A stretch of 64,000 nt of DNA from Methylophaga lonarensis MPL. GTDB lineage: Bacteria > Pseudomonadota > Gammaproteobacteria > Nitrosococcales > Methylophagaceae. The translations under genes and the position numbers were made by a program. Location of the stretch: assembly GCF_000349205.1 (NCBI RefSeq), contig NZ_APHR01000010.1:1-64000 (forward strand). Direction: 5' to 3'. Positions 53,347 through 63,526 of the stretch are shown here, piece by piece. Below the pieces are notes generated by a model, which worked only from the letters and a program-made list of their open reading frames with translations, was not told the origin of the DNA and ran no database searches. The number at the start of each line of letters is the position of its first letter. Positions within the stretch are counted from its first letter, which is position 1.

Positions 53347-54638
53347 TGTCGATGCAGTCGCATCAATGCGCTGCTCTGATAATTGCCGCTCCAGCATCAG
53401 GTCAAGGTAAAACCACCATTACCGCGACCCTGGCGTGGCATTATCGGCGTCAGGGTAAGCAGGTTCAGGTATTCAAAGCAGGGCCGGATTTTCTGGATCC
53501 GATGATTCTGGCCTACGCCTCGGGATTTCCGGTGTACCAAATCGACTTGTGGATGGTCGGCGAACAGCACAGCCGACAGTTGATTGCTGACGCCGCAAAA
53601 CAGGCCGACATCATTCTGATTGAAGGCGTGATGGGCTTGTTTGATGGTGCGCCTTCCACTGCCGATCTTGCAGCCATTCTAAACATTCCGGTGTTGGCGA
53701 TCATAGATGCCAGCGCCATGGCACAGACCTTTGCTGCCGTGGCATTTGGCCTCGCCAACTTTCGTCAGGATGTTCAAGTCGCGGGCGTGTTGGCCAATCG
53801 AGTCGGCAGCCCGCGTCATGCTGAAATGATCACCAGCAGCCTGCCTGACAATCTACCCTGCATGGCGACCATGCCCCGTCAAACAGATAGTCTGCCCAGC
53901 CGCTATCTGGGTTTGGTGCAGGCTGAAGAACTCGATGATTTGGGCCAACGACTGGAAAATCTGGCAGACAGTCTGGTCATTCAATCAGCGTTCACCTTGC
54001 CACAGTGCAAGATTCACAGTGAGCCTGCAAAAGCACTACCGTTGTTGCTAAAAGGGGTTCGCATCGCAGTGGCAAAAGATGCCGCGTTTGCCTTTATTTA
54101 TCAGGCCAATCTGGATTGTTTAACGGCCATGGGGGCTGAGCTGGTCTTCTTTTCACCGTTGACCGATGCAACGCTGCCTGCTGCAGACAGCCTGTATCTG
54201 CCCGGCGGTTATCCCGAACTCCATCTCGAAACACTCAGCCAGAATAGCGCCATGCGGCAGGCGATCGGTGAGCATATAAAGGCCAACAAACCGGTGCTGG
54301 CTGAATGCGGGGGAATGCTCTATCTGTGCCGATCCTTGACCGACAAAAACGGCCATCAGGCTGAGATGTGTGGTGTATTGGATGCCACCGCCAGACTACA
54401 GGCCAGACTGACAGCACTGGCACTGCAACAGATCACCATTGATGATCTGACGTTGCGCGGGCATAGCTACCATCATTCCATCTTGGAGAGTTCAGCCAAT
54501 GCCATCAGCTATGGTCAATGTCCGAATGGTAATCAGCTGAGTGAAGCGGTGTTTCAGCAACAACGGCTGATCGCCAGCTATATTCACTTCTACTTCCCTT
54601 CCTGCCCCGAACTTATTGCCCGGTGGTTGTTACCATGA
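53346..54638 (+). CDS. cobB: Cobyrinate a,c-diamide synthase (CobB/CbiA)
   Basis: 430-aa ATP- and glutamine-dependent amidase. P-loop-like AAPASGQGKTTITATL at the start, FKAGPDFLDPMIL, VEGVMGLFDG-like block (IEGVMGLFDGAPST), and a C-terminal class I amidotransferase domain with nucleophile Cys in LAECGGMLYL and His in HSYHHS. It amidates side chains a and c of cobyrinate, or of the hydrogenobyrinate form in the aerobic route. Start codon overlaps the upstream stop. Confidence 0.94.
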   Translation: MSMQSHQCAALIIAAPASGQGKTTITATLAWHYRRQGKQVQVFKAGPDFLDPMILAYASGFPVYQIDLWMVGEQHSRQLIADAAKQADIILIEGVMGLFDGAPSTADLAAILNIPVLAIIDASAMAQTFAAVAFGLANFRQDVQVAGVLANRVGSPRHAEMITSSLPDNLPCMATMPRQTDSLPSRYLGLVQAEELDDLGQRLENLADSLVIQSAFTLPQCKIHSEPAKALPLLLKGVRIAVAKDAAFAFIYQANLDCLTAMGAELVFFSPLTDATLPAADSLYLPGGYPELHLETLSQNSAMRQAIGEHIKANKPVLAECGGMLYLCRSLTDKNGHQAEMCGVLDATARLQARLTALALQQITIDDLTLRGHSYHHSILESSANAISYGQCPNGNQLSEAVFQQQRLIASYIHFYFPSCPELIARWLLP

Positions 54639-55297
54639 GCCTCGATCAATATCGCTTTAATGAACAGGATCGCAAGGCGGTATATCGCGCCATCGGTGAG
54701 CGTCGTGATATGCGACATTTCATTGCCGATCCCATCGAGCCTTCAATATTGCAGCAGATCTTTCATGCCGCCTGGCAAGCCCCCAGTGTTGGACTGATGC
54801 AACCGTGGCGGATGATTCGAATTACCGATCAGGATTTGCGACAGGTCATTTATCAACTGGTTGAACAAGAACGACAGGAAACCGCAACAGCACTGGGCGA
54901 ACAGAAAACCGAATTTCTGCAATTGAAAGTCGAAGGCATCAGGGAGTGTGCTGAAGTCATTGTGATGGCGCTGATGGATCAGCGTGAACCCCATATATTT
55001 GGACGCCGCACCCTGCCGGAAATGGACCTGGCCTCGGTCGCCTGCGCCATACAGAATATGTGGCTGGCCGCACGTGCCGAAGGTTTGGGCATGGGCTGGG
55101 TATCCTTGTTTGATCCCGCACAACTGGCCGAGTTATTACAGATGCCCGAAGGTGCCTGCCCGGTGGCGATTCTCTGCCTTGGTCATGTGGACAGCTTTTA
55201 TCAACAACCCATGCTGGAACAGCAAAACTGGCGACAACGTCAGCCTTTGCAGGAGCTGATTTTTGAAAATTGCTGGCAAGGGAACGGCCAGCCATGA
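54635..55297 (+). CDS. bluB: 5,6-dimethylbenzimidazole synthase BluB
   Basis: Flavin-destructase of the nitroreductase fold that turns reduced FMN and O2 into the lower ligand dimethylbenzimidazole. 220 aa from the ATG at 54635, which overlaps the cobB stop (ATGA). FMN-site and family blocks: RRDMRHFIADPI, APSVGLMQPWRMI, and ARAEGLGMGWVSLFDP. It requires oxygen, so the operon suits an aerobic organism that makes true B12. Confidence 0.94.
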   Translation: MSLDQYRFNEQDRKAVYRAIGERRDMRHFIADPIEPSILQQIFHAAWQAPSVGLMQPWRMIRITDQDLRQVIYQLVEQERQETATALGEQKTEFLQLKVEGIRECAEVIVMALMDQREPHIFGRRTLPEMDLASVACAIQNMWLAARAEGLGMGWVSLFDPAQLAELLQMPEGACPVAILCLGHVDSFYQQPMLEQQNWRQRQPLQELIFENCWQGNGQP

Positions 55298-56202
55298 CTT
55301 TTATAATTCTGCTGTCAGCCTTGATCCTGGACTGGCTGTTTGGCGAACCCAAACGCCTGCATCCGCTGGTAGGCTTTGGCACATTGGCCAGTCACGTTGA
55401 AGCCCGGCTTAATCACAACACTCATGCGGCTTGCCATCAATTCATGCTCGGCCTGCTGGCCCTGCTGATCTGCATCGTGCCCTTTGCAATTATTAGCTGG
55501 ATTATCAGCCAGATGGCTATTTGGGGCAGCCTGTTTTCCGTGGTGGTTTTAACCCTATGTCTCGGTCATCGCAGTCTGTTTGATCATGCCCGGCCCATTT
55601 TTCAGACCATGCAAAAAGGCGATATCGAACAGGCCAAAATGCTCACCAGCCGAATTGTCAGTCGAGACAAAGACCATATCGAACCCAATAAAGCGACCAT
55701 TGAATCGGTGCTGGAAAATGGCAACGATGCGGTGTTTGGCACACTTTTCTGGTTTGTGATTGCTGGCGCTGCCGGTGCGGTCACCTACCGCTTGGTCAAT
55801 ACACTGGATGCCATGTGGGGTTATCGAACGCCCCGATTTTTTTATTTTGGCAAAGCCGCTGCCCGGCTGGATGATGTGTTGAATTTTGTTCCGGCGCGAC
55901 TCACTGCCTTCAGTTATGCCTTGCTGGGCAATCGCCAACAAGCCTTTCGCTGTTGGCGACAGCAAGCCCCGTTATGGGACAGTCCTAATGCCGGCCCGGT
56001 AATGGCCAGCGGTGCCGGTGCATTGGATATTCAACTGGGTGGTCCTGCCTGTTATCACGGGAAGTGGCATCAACGGCCTGTGCTTGGTACAGCCAACCCG
56101 GCACACAGCAACGACATTCAGCGTGCTTTGCAGCTGGTGTTACGCAGTGTGTTGTTGTGGCTGCTGGTCATTGGCTTGATAACGGGGATCCTGCATGCTT
56201 AA
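55294..56202 (+). CDS. cbiB: Adenosylcobinamide-phosphate synthase (CbiB/CobD)
   Basis: Integral membrane protein of 302 aa from the ATG at 55294 (overlaps bluB by ATGA). LILDWLFGEPKRLHPLVGFG is the family start; SRDKDHIEPNKATIESVLENGNDAVFGTLFWF and TLDAMWGYRTPRFFYFG follow, with GPVMASGAGALDIQLGG near the end. It attaches (R)-1-aminopropan-2-ol phosphate to adenosylcobyrate. Confidence 0.95.
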   Translation: MTFIILLSALILDWLFGEPKRLHPLVGFGTLASHVEARLNHNTHAACHQFMLGLLALLICIVPFAIISWIISQMAIWGSLFSVVVLTLCLGHRSLFDHARPIFQTMQKGDIEQAKMLTSRIVSRDKDHIEPNKATIESVLENGNDAVFGTLFWFVIAGAAGAVTYRLVNTLDAMWGYRTPRFFYFGKAAARLDDVLNFVPARLTAFSYALLGNRQQAFRCWRQQAPLWDSPNAGPVMASGAGALDIQLGGPACYHGKWHQRPVLGTANPAHSNDIQRALQLVLRSVLLWLLVIGLITGILHA

Positions 56203-57184
56203 TCACGGTGGCCAATTGCTGGCTCATGCTCAGCAACATGACATTGCGCCAGATGACTGGCTGGATCTATCGACTGGCATTAACCCCAATGGCTGGCCGG
56301 TGCCCGAATCACTTCCGGCAAGCGTCTGGTCCAGATTGCCCGACAATGCAGATGATTTGGTAGAGAAAGCCAAAGTCTATTACCGATGCAAACAATTACT
56401 GGCCGTGGCCGGCTCGCAGGCGGCCATTCAGTGTTTACCGAGCTTACGCTCAAGCAGTCGTGTTGCCATTGTGGCACCGGCCTATGAAGAACATCGCCAC
56501 TGCTGGCAACAAGCGGGGCATCAGGTGGTTGAGTTGCATAGCCACGAACTGGATCAGCACATCGATCAGTTTGATGTGGTGATCGTCATCAACCCAAACA
56601 ATCCGACCGGTGAAACCTTCAGCGCAGAACGCCTGTTAAGCTGGCATCGCCAGCTACACGCTCGTCGTGGCTGGCTCATCGTAGATGAAGCCTTTATCGA
56701 TATGACCCCCGAACAGAGTCTGGCAGGGCTGGCAGCACAACGTGGCTTAATCGTTTTACGCTCATTGGGTAAATTTTTTGGCCTGGCCGGTTTGCGGCTT
56801 GGTTTTGTGATGGCGCATTCGGAACTGTTGTCTCAGCTTGAGGAAAAACTTGGCCCCTGGCCCATTGCCTCGGCATCTCGCTGGCTTGCTGTTCAAGCAC
56901 TGGCTGACCATCACTGGCAACGACAAGCACGACAACAATTACCAGACAAAAGCCAACGTCTGGCCCAATTGCTTGAAGCGCATCAACTTCATCCTGCCGG
57001 TGGCTGTGCGCTTTTTCAGTGGGTTAAAACCGGACAGGCGGCCAAGATTCATCATCAATTAGCTTCACATGGCATTCTGTGTCGGCTGTTTGATAAACCT
57101 CAGGCGGTTCGTTTTGGCTTACCTGCCATCGAAACCGACTGGCAGCGTCTGCAAAACGCCCTAAACAAGATTACCCGGTCATGA
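56195..57184 (+). CDS. cobD: Threonine-phosphate decarboxylase (CobD/CobC), PLP enzyme
   Basis: 329-aa fold-type I aminotransferase-like enzyme that makes aminopropanol phosphate for CbiB. Conserved: [13 protein letters not shown] near the N-terminus, INPNNPTGE (PLP phosphate region), [29 protein letters not shown] with the PLP-binding Lys. Overlaps cbiB by 8 bp and cobQ by 4 bp. Named CobD in Salmonella, CobC in Pseudomonas. Confidence 0.93.
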   Translation: MLNHGGQLLAHAQQHDIAPDDWLDLSTGINPNGWPVPESLPASVWSRLPDNADDLVEKAKVYYRCKQLLAVAGSQAAIQCLPSLRSSSRVAIVAPAYEEHRHCWQQAGHQVVELHSHELDQHIDQFDVVIVINPNNPTGETFSAERLLSWHRQLHARRGWLIVDEAFIDMTPEQSLAGLAAQRGLIVLRSLGKFFGLAGLRLGFVMAHSELLSQLEEKLGPWPIASASRWLAVQALADHHWQRQARQQLPDKSQRLAQLLEAHQLHPAGGCALFQWVKTGQAAKIHHQLASHGILCRLFDKPQAVRFGLPAIETDWQRLQNALNKITRS

Positions 57185-58647
57185 TCGCCAACACCTTGAT
57201 GATACAAGGCACCACTTCTGATGCTGGCAAAAGCACGCTGGTCACCGCGCTCTGCCGCTGGTTAGTCCGTCAAGGCTATTCCGTGGCCCCATTTAAACCG
57301 CAAAATATGGCGCTAAACAGTGCGGTCACCGCAGAAGGCGGCGAAATCGGACGTGCACAGGCCGTACAAGCACAAGCCTGTAATCTGCCACCGCATATTG
57401 ATATGAACCCCGTGCTGCTCAAACCCAACAGTGATAAGGGCGCGCAGGTGATTATTCACGGCAAGGCTATCGCCAATATGGATGCTCGCATCTATCACGA
57501 CTACAAGCAGACGGCGATGGCGGCGGTACTTGAATCACATCAGCGATTGTCTCAGCAATATGCCGTGGTCATGGTCGAAGGCGCTGGTTCACCGGCTGAA
57601 ATCAATCTGCGGGATCGCGATATTGCCAATATGGGCTTTGCCGAGGCGGTGGACTGTCCGGTGATTCTGGTTGCCGATATTGATCGCGGTGGCGTATTTG
57701 CCCATCTGGTTGGCACGCTGGATTTGTTATCTGCCTCCGAGCAGCAGCGTGTGAAAGGCTTTGTCATTAATCGCTTTCGCGGTGACATCAGCTTATTGCA
57801 ACCCGGCGTGACGTGGCTGGAGCAACGAACTGGCAAGCCGGTGTTGGCTGTTCTGCCCTATTTGCATGGCCTGCACCTGGAAGCCGAGGATGCCATTAAC
57901 AGCCAACAGGCCGAAAAATCTGCACATGTTTTGAATGTTATCGTGCCGGTGTTACCGCGTATCAGCAATCACACCGATCTGGATCCTTTGCGGCTGCACC
58001 CGCAGGTGAATTTGCAGTTTATTTGCCCGGATTCGCCCATTCCCGCCGCCGATTTGATCATTCTGCCCGGCAGCAAACATGTCAGTGCTGACTTGAGTTG
58101 GCTGGAAACACAAGGTTGGCCAGCAGCCATCGAACGACATCTGCGCTATGGCGGCAAGCTGCTCGGGATCTGTGGTGGTTTTCAAATGCTGGGCCATCAC
58201 ATTGCTGATCCGCATGGCGTTGAAAGCACGCCCGGCAGCATGAAACAAGGACTGGGCCTGCTGGAAATGCACACCACCCTGCACGCTGAAAAACAACTAC
58301 GCCAAAATCAGGGACAACTCCTGCTTAACAATGCCCCCATCAGTGGCTATGAAATCCATGCCGGCATAACTGAAGGTCCGGCATTATTGCGGCCACTATT
58401 ACAGCTATCGCATGGTCCGGATGGCGCTATCAGTGATGATCAGCAAATCATCGGCACCTATTTGCATGGCCTGTTTGAACATACGGAAAGCTGCGATGCG
58501 CTATTGCAGTGGGCCGGGCTGAATCAGGTCACTAGCCCAAACTATCATGCACTGCGTGAAGCAGATATCGAACGGCTGGCCGACATGATTGATCAGCACA
58601 TGGATACCACTACGCTATTGAATATTCTAAAGGTCGACAATGGCTAA
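57181..58647 (+). CDS. cobQ: Cobyric acid synthase (CobQ/CbiP)
   Basis: 488-aa ATP- and glutamine-dependent enzyme that amidates side chains b, d, e and g. [19 protein letters not shown] is the nucleotide loop; [50 protein letters not shown] and [10 protein letters not shown] are family blocks. The C-terminal amidotransferase has Cys in [12 protein letters not shown] and the HGLFE motif. Overlaps cobD and cobU. Confidence 0.96.
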   Translation: MIANTLMIQGTTSDAGKSTLVTALCRWLVRQGYSVAPFKPQNMALNSAVTAEGGEIGRAQAVQAQACNLPPHIDMNPVLLKPNSDKGAQVIIHGKAIANMDARIYHDYKQTAMAAVLESHQRLSQQYAVVMVEGAGSPAEINLRDRDIANMGFAEAVDCPVILVADIDRGGVFAHLVGTLDLLSASEQQRVKGFVINRFRGDISLLQPGVTWLEQRTGKPVLAVLPYLHGLHLEAEDAINSQQAEKSAHVLNVIVPVLPRISNHTDLDPLRLHPQVNLQFICPDSPIPAADLIILPGSKHVSADLSWLETQGWPAAIERHLRYGGKLLGICGGFQMLGHHIADPHGVESTPGSMKQGLGLLEMHTTLHAEKQLRQNQGQLLLNNAPISGYEIHAGITEGPALLRPLLQLSHGPDGAISDDQQIIGTYLHGLFEHTESCDALLQWAGLNQVTSPNYHALREADIERLADMIDQHMDTTTLLNILKVDNG

Positions 58648-59158
58648 AACACTAATCCTGGGCGGCGTTAAATCCGGAAAAAGTCGACTGGCCGAACAGC
58701 GCGCCATCGACAGCGAATCCACCGTTTTTTATATCGCCACGGCACGCGCCGACGATGCTGAAATGCAACAACGCATCGCCCTGCATCAACAACAACGCCC
58801 GGCGCATTGGACCAGTATCGAAGCACCGCTGCATCTGGCAGCAACGCTGCAACAACATGACAGCGTCAATCACTGCATTCTGGTGGATTGTCTGACTTTA
58901 TGGCTGACCAATCTGCTGTTACTGGATGACCCACAAGGCCTTGAGACTGAAATTCAGCAATTCCTGGAGATACTGCCGAGCTTGCAGGCCAGCATCATTC
59001 TGGTCAGTAATGAAACCAGCATGGGCATTGTGCCAATGGGCGAACTGACCCGACGCTTTTGTGATGAAGCAGGTCGCCTGCATCAGCAGATTGCCTCGCA
59101 GATGGATAACGTGATTCTCACCATCGCGGGCTTACCGCATGCACTGAAAGGACACTGA
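58640..59158 (+). CDS. cobU: Adenosylcobinamide kinase / guanylyltransferase (CobU/CobP)
   Basis: 172 aa. Walker [52 protein letters not shown] and [11 protein letters not shown] are all typical. It phosphorylates adenosylcobinamide and transfers GMP. Presence of this gene allows salvage of cobinamide. Overlaps cobQ by 8 bp. Confidence 0.96.
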   Translation: MAKTLILGGVKSGKSRLAEQRAIDSESTVFYIATARADDAEMQQRIALHQQQRPAHWTSIEAPLHLAATLQQHDSVNHCILVDCLTLWLTNLLLLDDPQGLETEIQQFLEILPSLQASIILVSNETSMGIVPMGELTRRFCDEAGRLHQQIASQMDNVILTIAGLPHALKGH

Positions 59159-60217
59159 ATGACCGACTTCAGCCTCTGGTTAAGCCAAGCCCCTAAAGCA
59201 CTGGATAAAACTGCGGCAGCCGCCGCTTTGGCACGCCAAAGCCAACTCACTAAACCGGCAGGCTCCTTGGGCAAACTGGAATCTCTGGCGGTGCAACTGG
59301 CTGCGATGCAAGGTCAAGCACCACAAGCTGAGCAGGTGCATATCACTGTTTATGCCGCTGATCATGGGGTGATGGCAGAGAATATTTCGGCCTACCCTCA
59401 ATCGGTCACCGCTGCGATGATCCGTAACTTTGCCTCCGGTGGTGCGGCGATCAGCGTATTGGCAAAGCAATTGAATGCCTCACTGGATGTCATTAATGTC
59501 GGCACCGTCGCCGCATTGGAAACCATCAACGGCGTGCAGGATCAACGTATTGCCAGTGGCACTGCCAACTTTCATCAACACCCTGCCATGAGTGAAGCCG
59601 ACTGCTATCAGGCCATGCAGATCGGCAAGGCAAATGTGGACTATTGCCAGCAAAAATCTACCCAGCTTTATATCGCCGGGGATATGGGCATTGGCAATAC
59701 CACCGCCGCCAGTGCCATGGCTTGCGCCATGTTGCAGTTACCTGCTGAACAACTGGCCGGCCCCGGCACCGGTCTCAATGCCCAGGGCATTGCACACAAA
59801 GCCAGGATCATTCGCGAGGCGCTGCAATTACATCAAGCCCAGCTTGATTCACCTTTGAGCATCTTGCGTTATCTGGGTGGTTTTGAAATTGCCGCCATGG
59901 TGGGCAGTTATCTACAGTGTGCCAAACTGGGCTTGCCGGTGATGGTGGATGGCTTTATCAGCAGTGTCGCCGCCTTATGTGCAGAACAGATTTGTCCGGG
60001 CAGTCGCGACTGGTTTTTGTTCAGTCATCACAGCGCCGAACCCGGTCATACAACCATATTGCAGGCACTTGAAGCACAGCCCATACTGGCACTTGAAATG
60101 CGACTTGGGGAAGCCAGTGGTGCCGCAGTGGCAGTGCCTTTAATGAGAATGGCCTGCGCGCTGCACAACCAAATGGCCACTTTTGAACAAGCCGCCATCG
60201 CCGGAGCAATTAGCTGA
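59159..60217 (+). CDS. cobT: Nicotinate-nucleotide-dimethylbenzimidazole phosphoribosyltransferase
   Basis: 352 aa. Makes alpha-ribazole phosphate from dimethylbenzimidazole and nicotinate mononucleotide. Family blocks: LTKPAGSLGKLESLAVQLA, VYAADHGVMAENISAYP, GDMGIGNTTAASAMACA, LGLPVMVDGFISSVAAL, and the catalytic Glu in RLGEASGAA. ATG directly follows the cobU stop. Confidence 0.96.
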   Translation: MTDFSLWLSQAPKALDKTAAAAALARQSQLTKPAGSLGKLESLAVQLAAMQGQAPQAEQVHITVYAADHGVMAENISAYPQSVTAAMIRNFASGGAAISVLAKQLNASLDVINVGTVAALETINGVQDQRIASGTANFHQHPAMSEADCYQAMQIGKANVDYCQQKSTQLYIAGDMGIGNTTAASAMACAMLQLPAEQLAGPGTGLNAQGIAHKARIIREALQLHQAQLDSPLSILRYLGGFEIAAMVGSYLQCAKLGLPVMVDGFISSVAALCAEQICPGSRDWFLFSHHSAEPGHTTILQALEAQPILALEMRLGEASGAAVAVPLMRMACALHNQMATFEQAAIAGAIS

Positions 60218-60942
60218 TGTGGACATCATTTTTAATCGCCATGCAGTTTTTGACCGTTGTGCCGGTCAAGTTGCAGGATGAATTTACAGATCAGGATGTT
60301 GGCCGCTCCTTGCTGTTTTATCCGCTGGTCGGTTTGCTGATTGGCATTGTATTGAGCCTGCTCGCCTGGAGCTTGAACAATCAGCCGGTGATGGTAGCAG
60401 CCAGTCTTTTATTGGTTGTCTGGGTGGCAATGACCGGGGCATTGCATCTGGATGGTTTGGCCGATAGCGCGGATGCCTGGCTCGGCGGCATTGGCAACAA
60501 AGCCAAAACCCTCAACATCATGAAAGATCCGGCTGCGGGACCGATTGCCGTCTCGGCGATTGTCTCAGTGCTGTTGCTGAAATTTGTCATGTTGACTGTT
60601 TTGCTGTCGCAGCAGAACTGGGTGGCATTAATCTGGTCTGTGGTACTGGCTCGCACGGCATTGCCGTTATTGTTTTTAACCACCGACTATGTCCGCCCGC
60701 AGGGACTGGGCAGTCTGCTCAAACACCATCAGTCGGCCAGCGATACCCGCAAGATGTTGCTGATTATTGCGGTGATAGGCCTGTTCAGCATCGGTCTATT
60801 GGCACTACTGTTTACACTCGTCGTGTTTTTGCTGCTGCGCTATCTGATGGAACGCCGCCTGAATGGCTTTACCGGCGATACCGCAGGTGCCATGGTCGAG
60901 CTGCTGGAAACCGCCTTACTGATATTTTTTGTTTTATTTTAG
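60217..60942 (+). CDS. cobS: Adenosylcobinamide-GDP ribazoletransferase (cobalamin synthase)
   Basis: 241-aa integral membrane protein with several spans. AMQFLTVVPVK near the N-terminus, TGALHLDGLADSADAWLGG with the metal-binding acidic residues, and GFTGDTAGAMVELLE at the C-terminus. Joins alpha-ribazole (phosphate) to adenosylcobinamide-GDP. Overlaps the cobT stop by one base (TGATG). Confidence 0.95.
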   Translation: MWTSFLIAMQFLTVVPVKLQDEFTDQDVGRSLLFYPLVGLLIGIVLSLLAWSLNNQPVMVAASLLLVVWVAMTGALHLDGLADSADAWLGGIGNKAKTLNIMKDPAAGPIAVSAIVSVLLLKFVMLTVLLSQQNWVALIWSVVLARTALPLLFLTTDYVRPQGLGSLLKHHQSASDTRKMLLIIAVIGLFSIGLLALLFTLVVFLLLRYLMERRLNGFTGDTAGAMVELLETALLIFFVLF

Positions 60943-60949
60943 GAACGTT

Positions 60950-61558
60950 ATGACTGACTCTGAAAAAAGCCAACGCCATAAGGCACGCATGCAACGCCAC
61001 AAGGCAGTGGTTGATGAAAAGATTCAACAAGCCACGCAGGATAAAGGCTTATTACTGTGCATCACCGGCAATGGCAAAGGCAAAAGCTCATCTGGTTTTG
61101 GCATGGTTGCACGGGCGCTGGGTCATGATATGAAAGTGGGCATCGTGCAATTTATCAAAGGTGCCATGAGCACCGGGGAAGAAGCCTTTTTCCGTCGCTT
61201 TCCCGAACAGGTCAGCTATCACGTGGTGGGCGATGGCTTCACCTGGGACACCCAAAATCTGGAACAAGACAAGGCTTCTGCCGAAGCCGGTTGGGAGATT
61301 GTGAAGTCGATGCTACAGGATGAAAGCATTCAGGTGATTTTGCTGGATGAGCTGAATATCGTGTTGAAAATGAAATATCTGGATGCCGAAAAAGTATTAG
61401 CCGATATTGGAGCGCGGCCAGCAATGCAGCATGTCATTATCACCGGACGCGGCGCACCGGACAGCGTGATCGAAGCCTCAGATACGGTTAGCCGCGTAGA
61501 TGATGTGAAACATGCGTTTCGTGCGGGAATTCGGGCACAAAAAGGAATCGAACTCTGA
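60950..61558 (+). CDS. cobO: Corrinoid adenosyltransferase (CobO/BtuR type)
   Basis: 202 aa from the ATG at 60950, with AGGAA overlapping the cobS stop. P-loop ITGNGKGKSSSGFGM, VGIVQFIKGAMSTGEE, VILLDELNIVLKMKYL and VIITGRGAPDSVIEASDTVS are characteristic. Adenylates cob(I)alamin or precursors. Last gene of the operon; the next gene is convergent. Confidence 0.96.
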   Translation: MTDSEKSQRHKARMQRHKAVVDEKIQQATQDKGLLLCITGNGKGKSSSGFGMVARALGHDMKVGIVQFIKGAMSTGEEAFFRRFPEQVSYHVVGDGFTWDTQNLEQDKASAEAGWEIVKSMLQDESIQVILLDELNIVLKMKYLDAEKVLADIGARPAMQHVIITGRGAPDSVIEASDTVSRVDDVKHAFRAGIRAQKGIEL

Positions 61559-61601
61559 TCGCAACCGGGTTTGGCTAAACAATCGTGCCGGGACTTCAGC
61601 G

Positions 61602-62513
61602 TCAAGAACGGCTGAACACAACGCTACGATTACGGCCCTGACCTTTGGCCTCATACATGGCCTCGTCAGCTTGTTTGAGCAGGTCACTGAACAGGTTCTG
61701 TTTGGTGAGATCCGAGGTGGTGATGCCAATACTCAGCGTCAAATCTATATCCGATATCTTGAGCATTTTCACTGATTCATGCAGTCGCCGGGCCAGACTC
61801 TGCGCGGCGTGTGAATCAGTGGCAGGCATCAGAATCACAAATTCTTCGCCGCCAAAACGACAGACAATGTCAGATGCTCTTGCCTGTTTCAGCAGCAACT
61901 GACTGAGCTGAATCAGCACTTCATCACCGACATCATGCCCTTTGCTGTCATTAATCTGCTTGAAGTAGTCAACATCAATCATCAGTAAAGAGATAGGCCA
62001 ATTAGCACGTTTCGATTGAGCCATTATCACGGTCGACTGACGATTCAGTTCACGACGATTCACAAGCCCGGTCAAATCATCAGTAATCGACTGTTGCTGT
62101 AGTAGTTTGGCCTTGTTTTCAAGCAGATCGCGTGTTTCCAGCAGTTTGTGATGCAATTGCTTTTGTCTGTCAGCGACGGCCATCGTCCAGTATATTTCGC
62201 GCTTATCGCCCAATCGCGCATTGACGCTGACCGGCATTTTATTGCCATCTGCCTGCTCAATATCGAGCATCACTTCAACACATTGCCCTTCATGCAGAAT
62301 CAGTGGCATGACATAGGTATCCAGAATAATTCTGGAGGCTTTGCTGAAAATATCTGCCAATGGCTTGCCGACCGCAGCGCAGGCAATCCCAAGCTCATCA
62401 TGCATGTATCGGTTGAGATAGGAAATAATACGCTGATTACCCTGGGTGTCATCAACTGAAATCATGCAACCGATGGGAAATAAATCCAGGGAATGTTTAA
62501 GCGAGTGACTCAT
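61602..62513 (-). CDS. PAS-GGDEF diguanylate cyclase
   Basis: 303 aa. Residues about 1-110 form a PAS-like sensor (IISYLNRYMHDELGIACA, EVMLDIEQADGNKMPVSVNA), then a coiled linker and a GGDEF domain (DDLTGLVNRRELNRQ, MIDVDYFKQINDSKGHDVGDEVL). The active-site motif is GGEEF (221-225), and an inhibitory I-site RASD lies five residues before it, so an active, feedback-inhibited cyclase is expected. Translation is coupled to the upstream RsbQ-like hydrolase (4-bp overlap). Confidence 0.93.
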   Translation of the reverse strand: MSHSLKHSLDLFPIGCMISVDDTQGNQRIISYLNRYMHDELGIACAAVGKPLADIFSKASRIILDTYVMPLILHEGQCVEVMLDIEQADGNKMPVSVNARLGDKREIYWTMAVADRQKQLHHKLLETRDLLENKAKLLQQQSITDDLTGLVNRRELNRQSTVIMAQSKRANWPISLLMIDVDYFKQINDSKGHDVGDEVLIQLSQLLLKQARASDIVCRFGGEEFVILMPATDSHAAQSLARRLHESVKMLKISDIDLTLSIGITTSDLTKQNLFSDLLKQADEAMYEAKGQGRNRSVVFSRS

Positions 62514-63328
62514 AGCGGATCATTTTGCTGCAAAAAGTCACGTATCGCATCGGCCACCATGGCCGGATGACTCATGTGTGGACAATGACCTTCGGCTTCG
62601 AGAATTGTAGTTGTTGTTTGTGGCATCTGCGCTTGCATGTACTGAGTCACATCGAGTGATGCCAACGAATCCCAGCGGCTTTGTATCAGTAACGTTGGGT
62701 GCGTGTTTTTGGGTAACAACCAGCGATAATCAGAAAAAAAGGTGGCCCGTGCAAAGTTTTTGGCAATCACCGGATCAGTCGAACAAAAGCTGTCAGACAG
62801 TTCTGCAACCAACTCTTCGGGATTATTGTGGCCCATGACCAGCGGACTCAGATAATTGGCCCAGCCGATAAAATTGCTATCCATCAAGGTGATCAAATCT
62901 TCCAAATCTGCTTTTTCAAATCCCCCGGCGTAATCGGGCGGCTCATTCATAAAATATGGTGACGGACACACCATGATCAGGCTTTTAATTCGCTGCGGGA
63001 TGGCGTGTGCTGCTATCAAAGAAATAATGCCGCTGACCGAGTGGCCAACAATTGAAATATTGTGAAGATCCAAAGCCTCACAAATTTCAATAATGTCCTC
63101 AGCATAGCCCTCAAGCGAGGCGTAACGATTGGCATCATAAGCGTTGATTCTGGAGCCTCCGGAACCGACATAATCAAACAACACCAACCGATAGTCATGC
63201 TCAAGCATAGGCGCCACAAAACGCCACATTTTTTGATCACAACCAAAACCATGCGCCATTAGTAGCGCCTGCGCACCCTTGCCGATAATTTGAATGTTAT
63301 TGCGTTCGAAAATGTCTTGCTTGTTCAT
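62510..63328 (-). CDS. RsbQ/KAI2-like alpha/beta hydrolase
   Basis: 272 aa. Triad by motif: Ser97 in GHSVSG, Asp220 in SRWDSLAS, His248 in EAEGHCPHMSHP; MAHGFGCDQKMWRFVAP carries the oxyanion region. Overall it matches Bacillus RsbQ, which activates the PAS domain of RsbP, and the plant KAI2/D14 receptors. Here the partner encoded immediately downstream is a PAS-GGDEF protein, suggesting that a hydrolase product or the hydrolase itself signals through PAS to c-di-GMP. The pairing is seen; the signal is inference. Confidence 0.9.
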   Translation of the reverse strand: MNKQDIFERNNIQIIGKGAQALLMAHGFGCDQKMWRFVAPMLEHDYRLVLFDYVGSGGSRINAYDANRYASLEGYAEDIIEICEALDLHNISIVGHSVSGIISLIAAHAIPQRIKSLIMVCPSPYFMNEPPDYAGGFEKADLEDLITLMDSNFIGWANYLSPLVMGHNNPEELVAELSDSFCSTDPVIAKNFARATFFSDYRWLLPKNTHPTLLIQSRWDSLASLDVTQYMQAQMPQTTTTILEAEGHCPHMSHPAMVADAIRDFLQQNDPL

Positions 63329-63526
63329 CGTTCTGTTGTATTGATCCGGATATTTTTACTGACCAAGTTTCCACAACTTTGGCAGATTCGGCCAGCTTTT
63401 CCGATGACTTGGCTTTTTGTGACTAAGCCCAGCGTGTTTCAGAAACAGTGCATGGGTCAAAGTAGATTTTACTCTCTGCTGTCTTCAATTTGTGCGCATG
63501 AAACTCAAGTTGGTTTGATAAAACCA

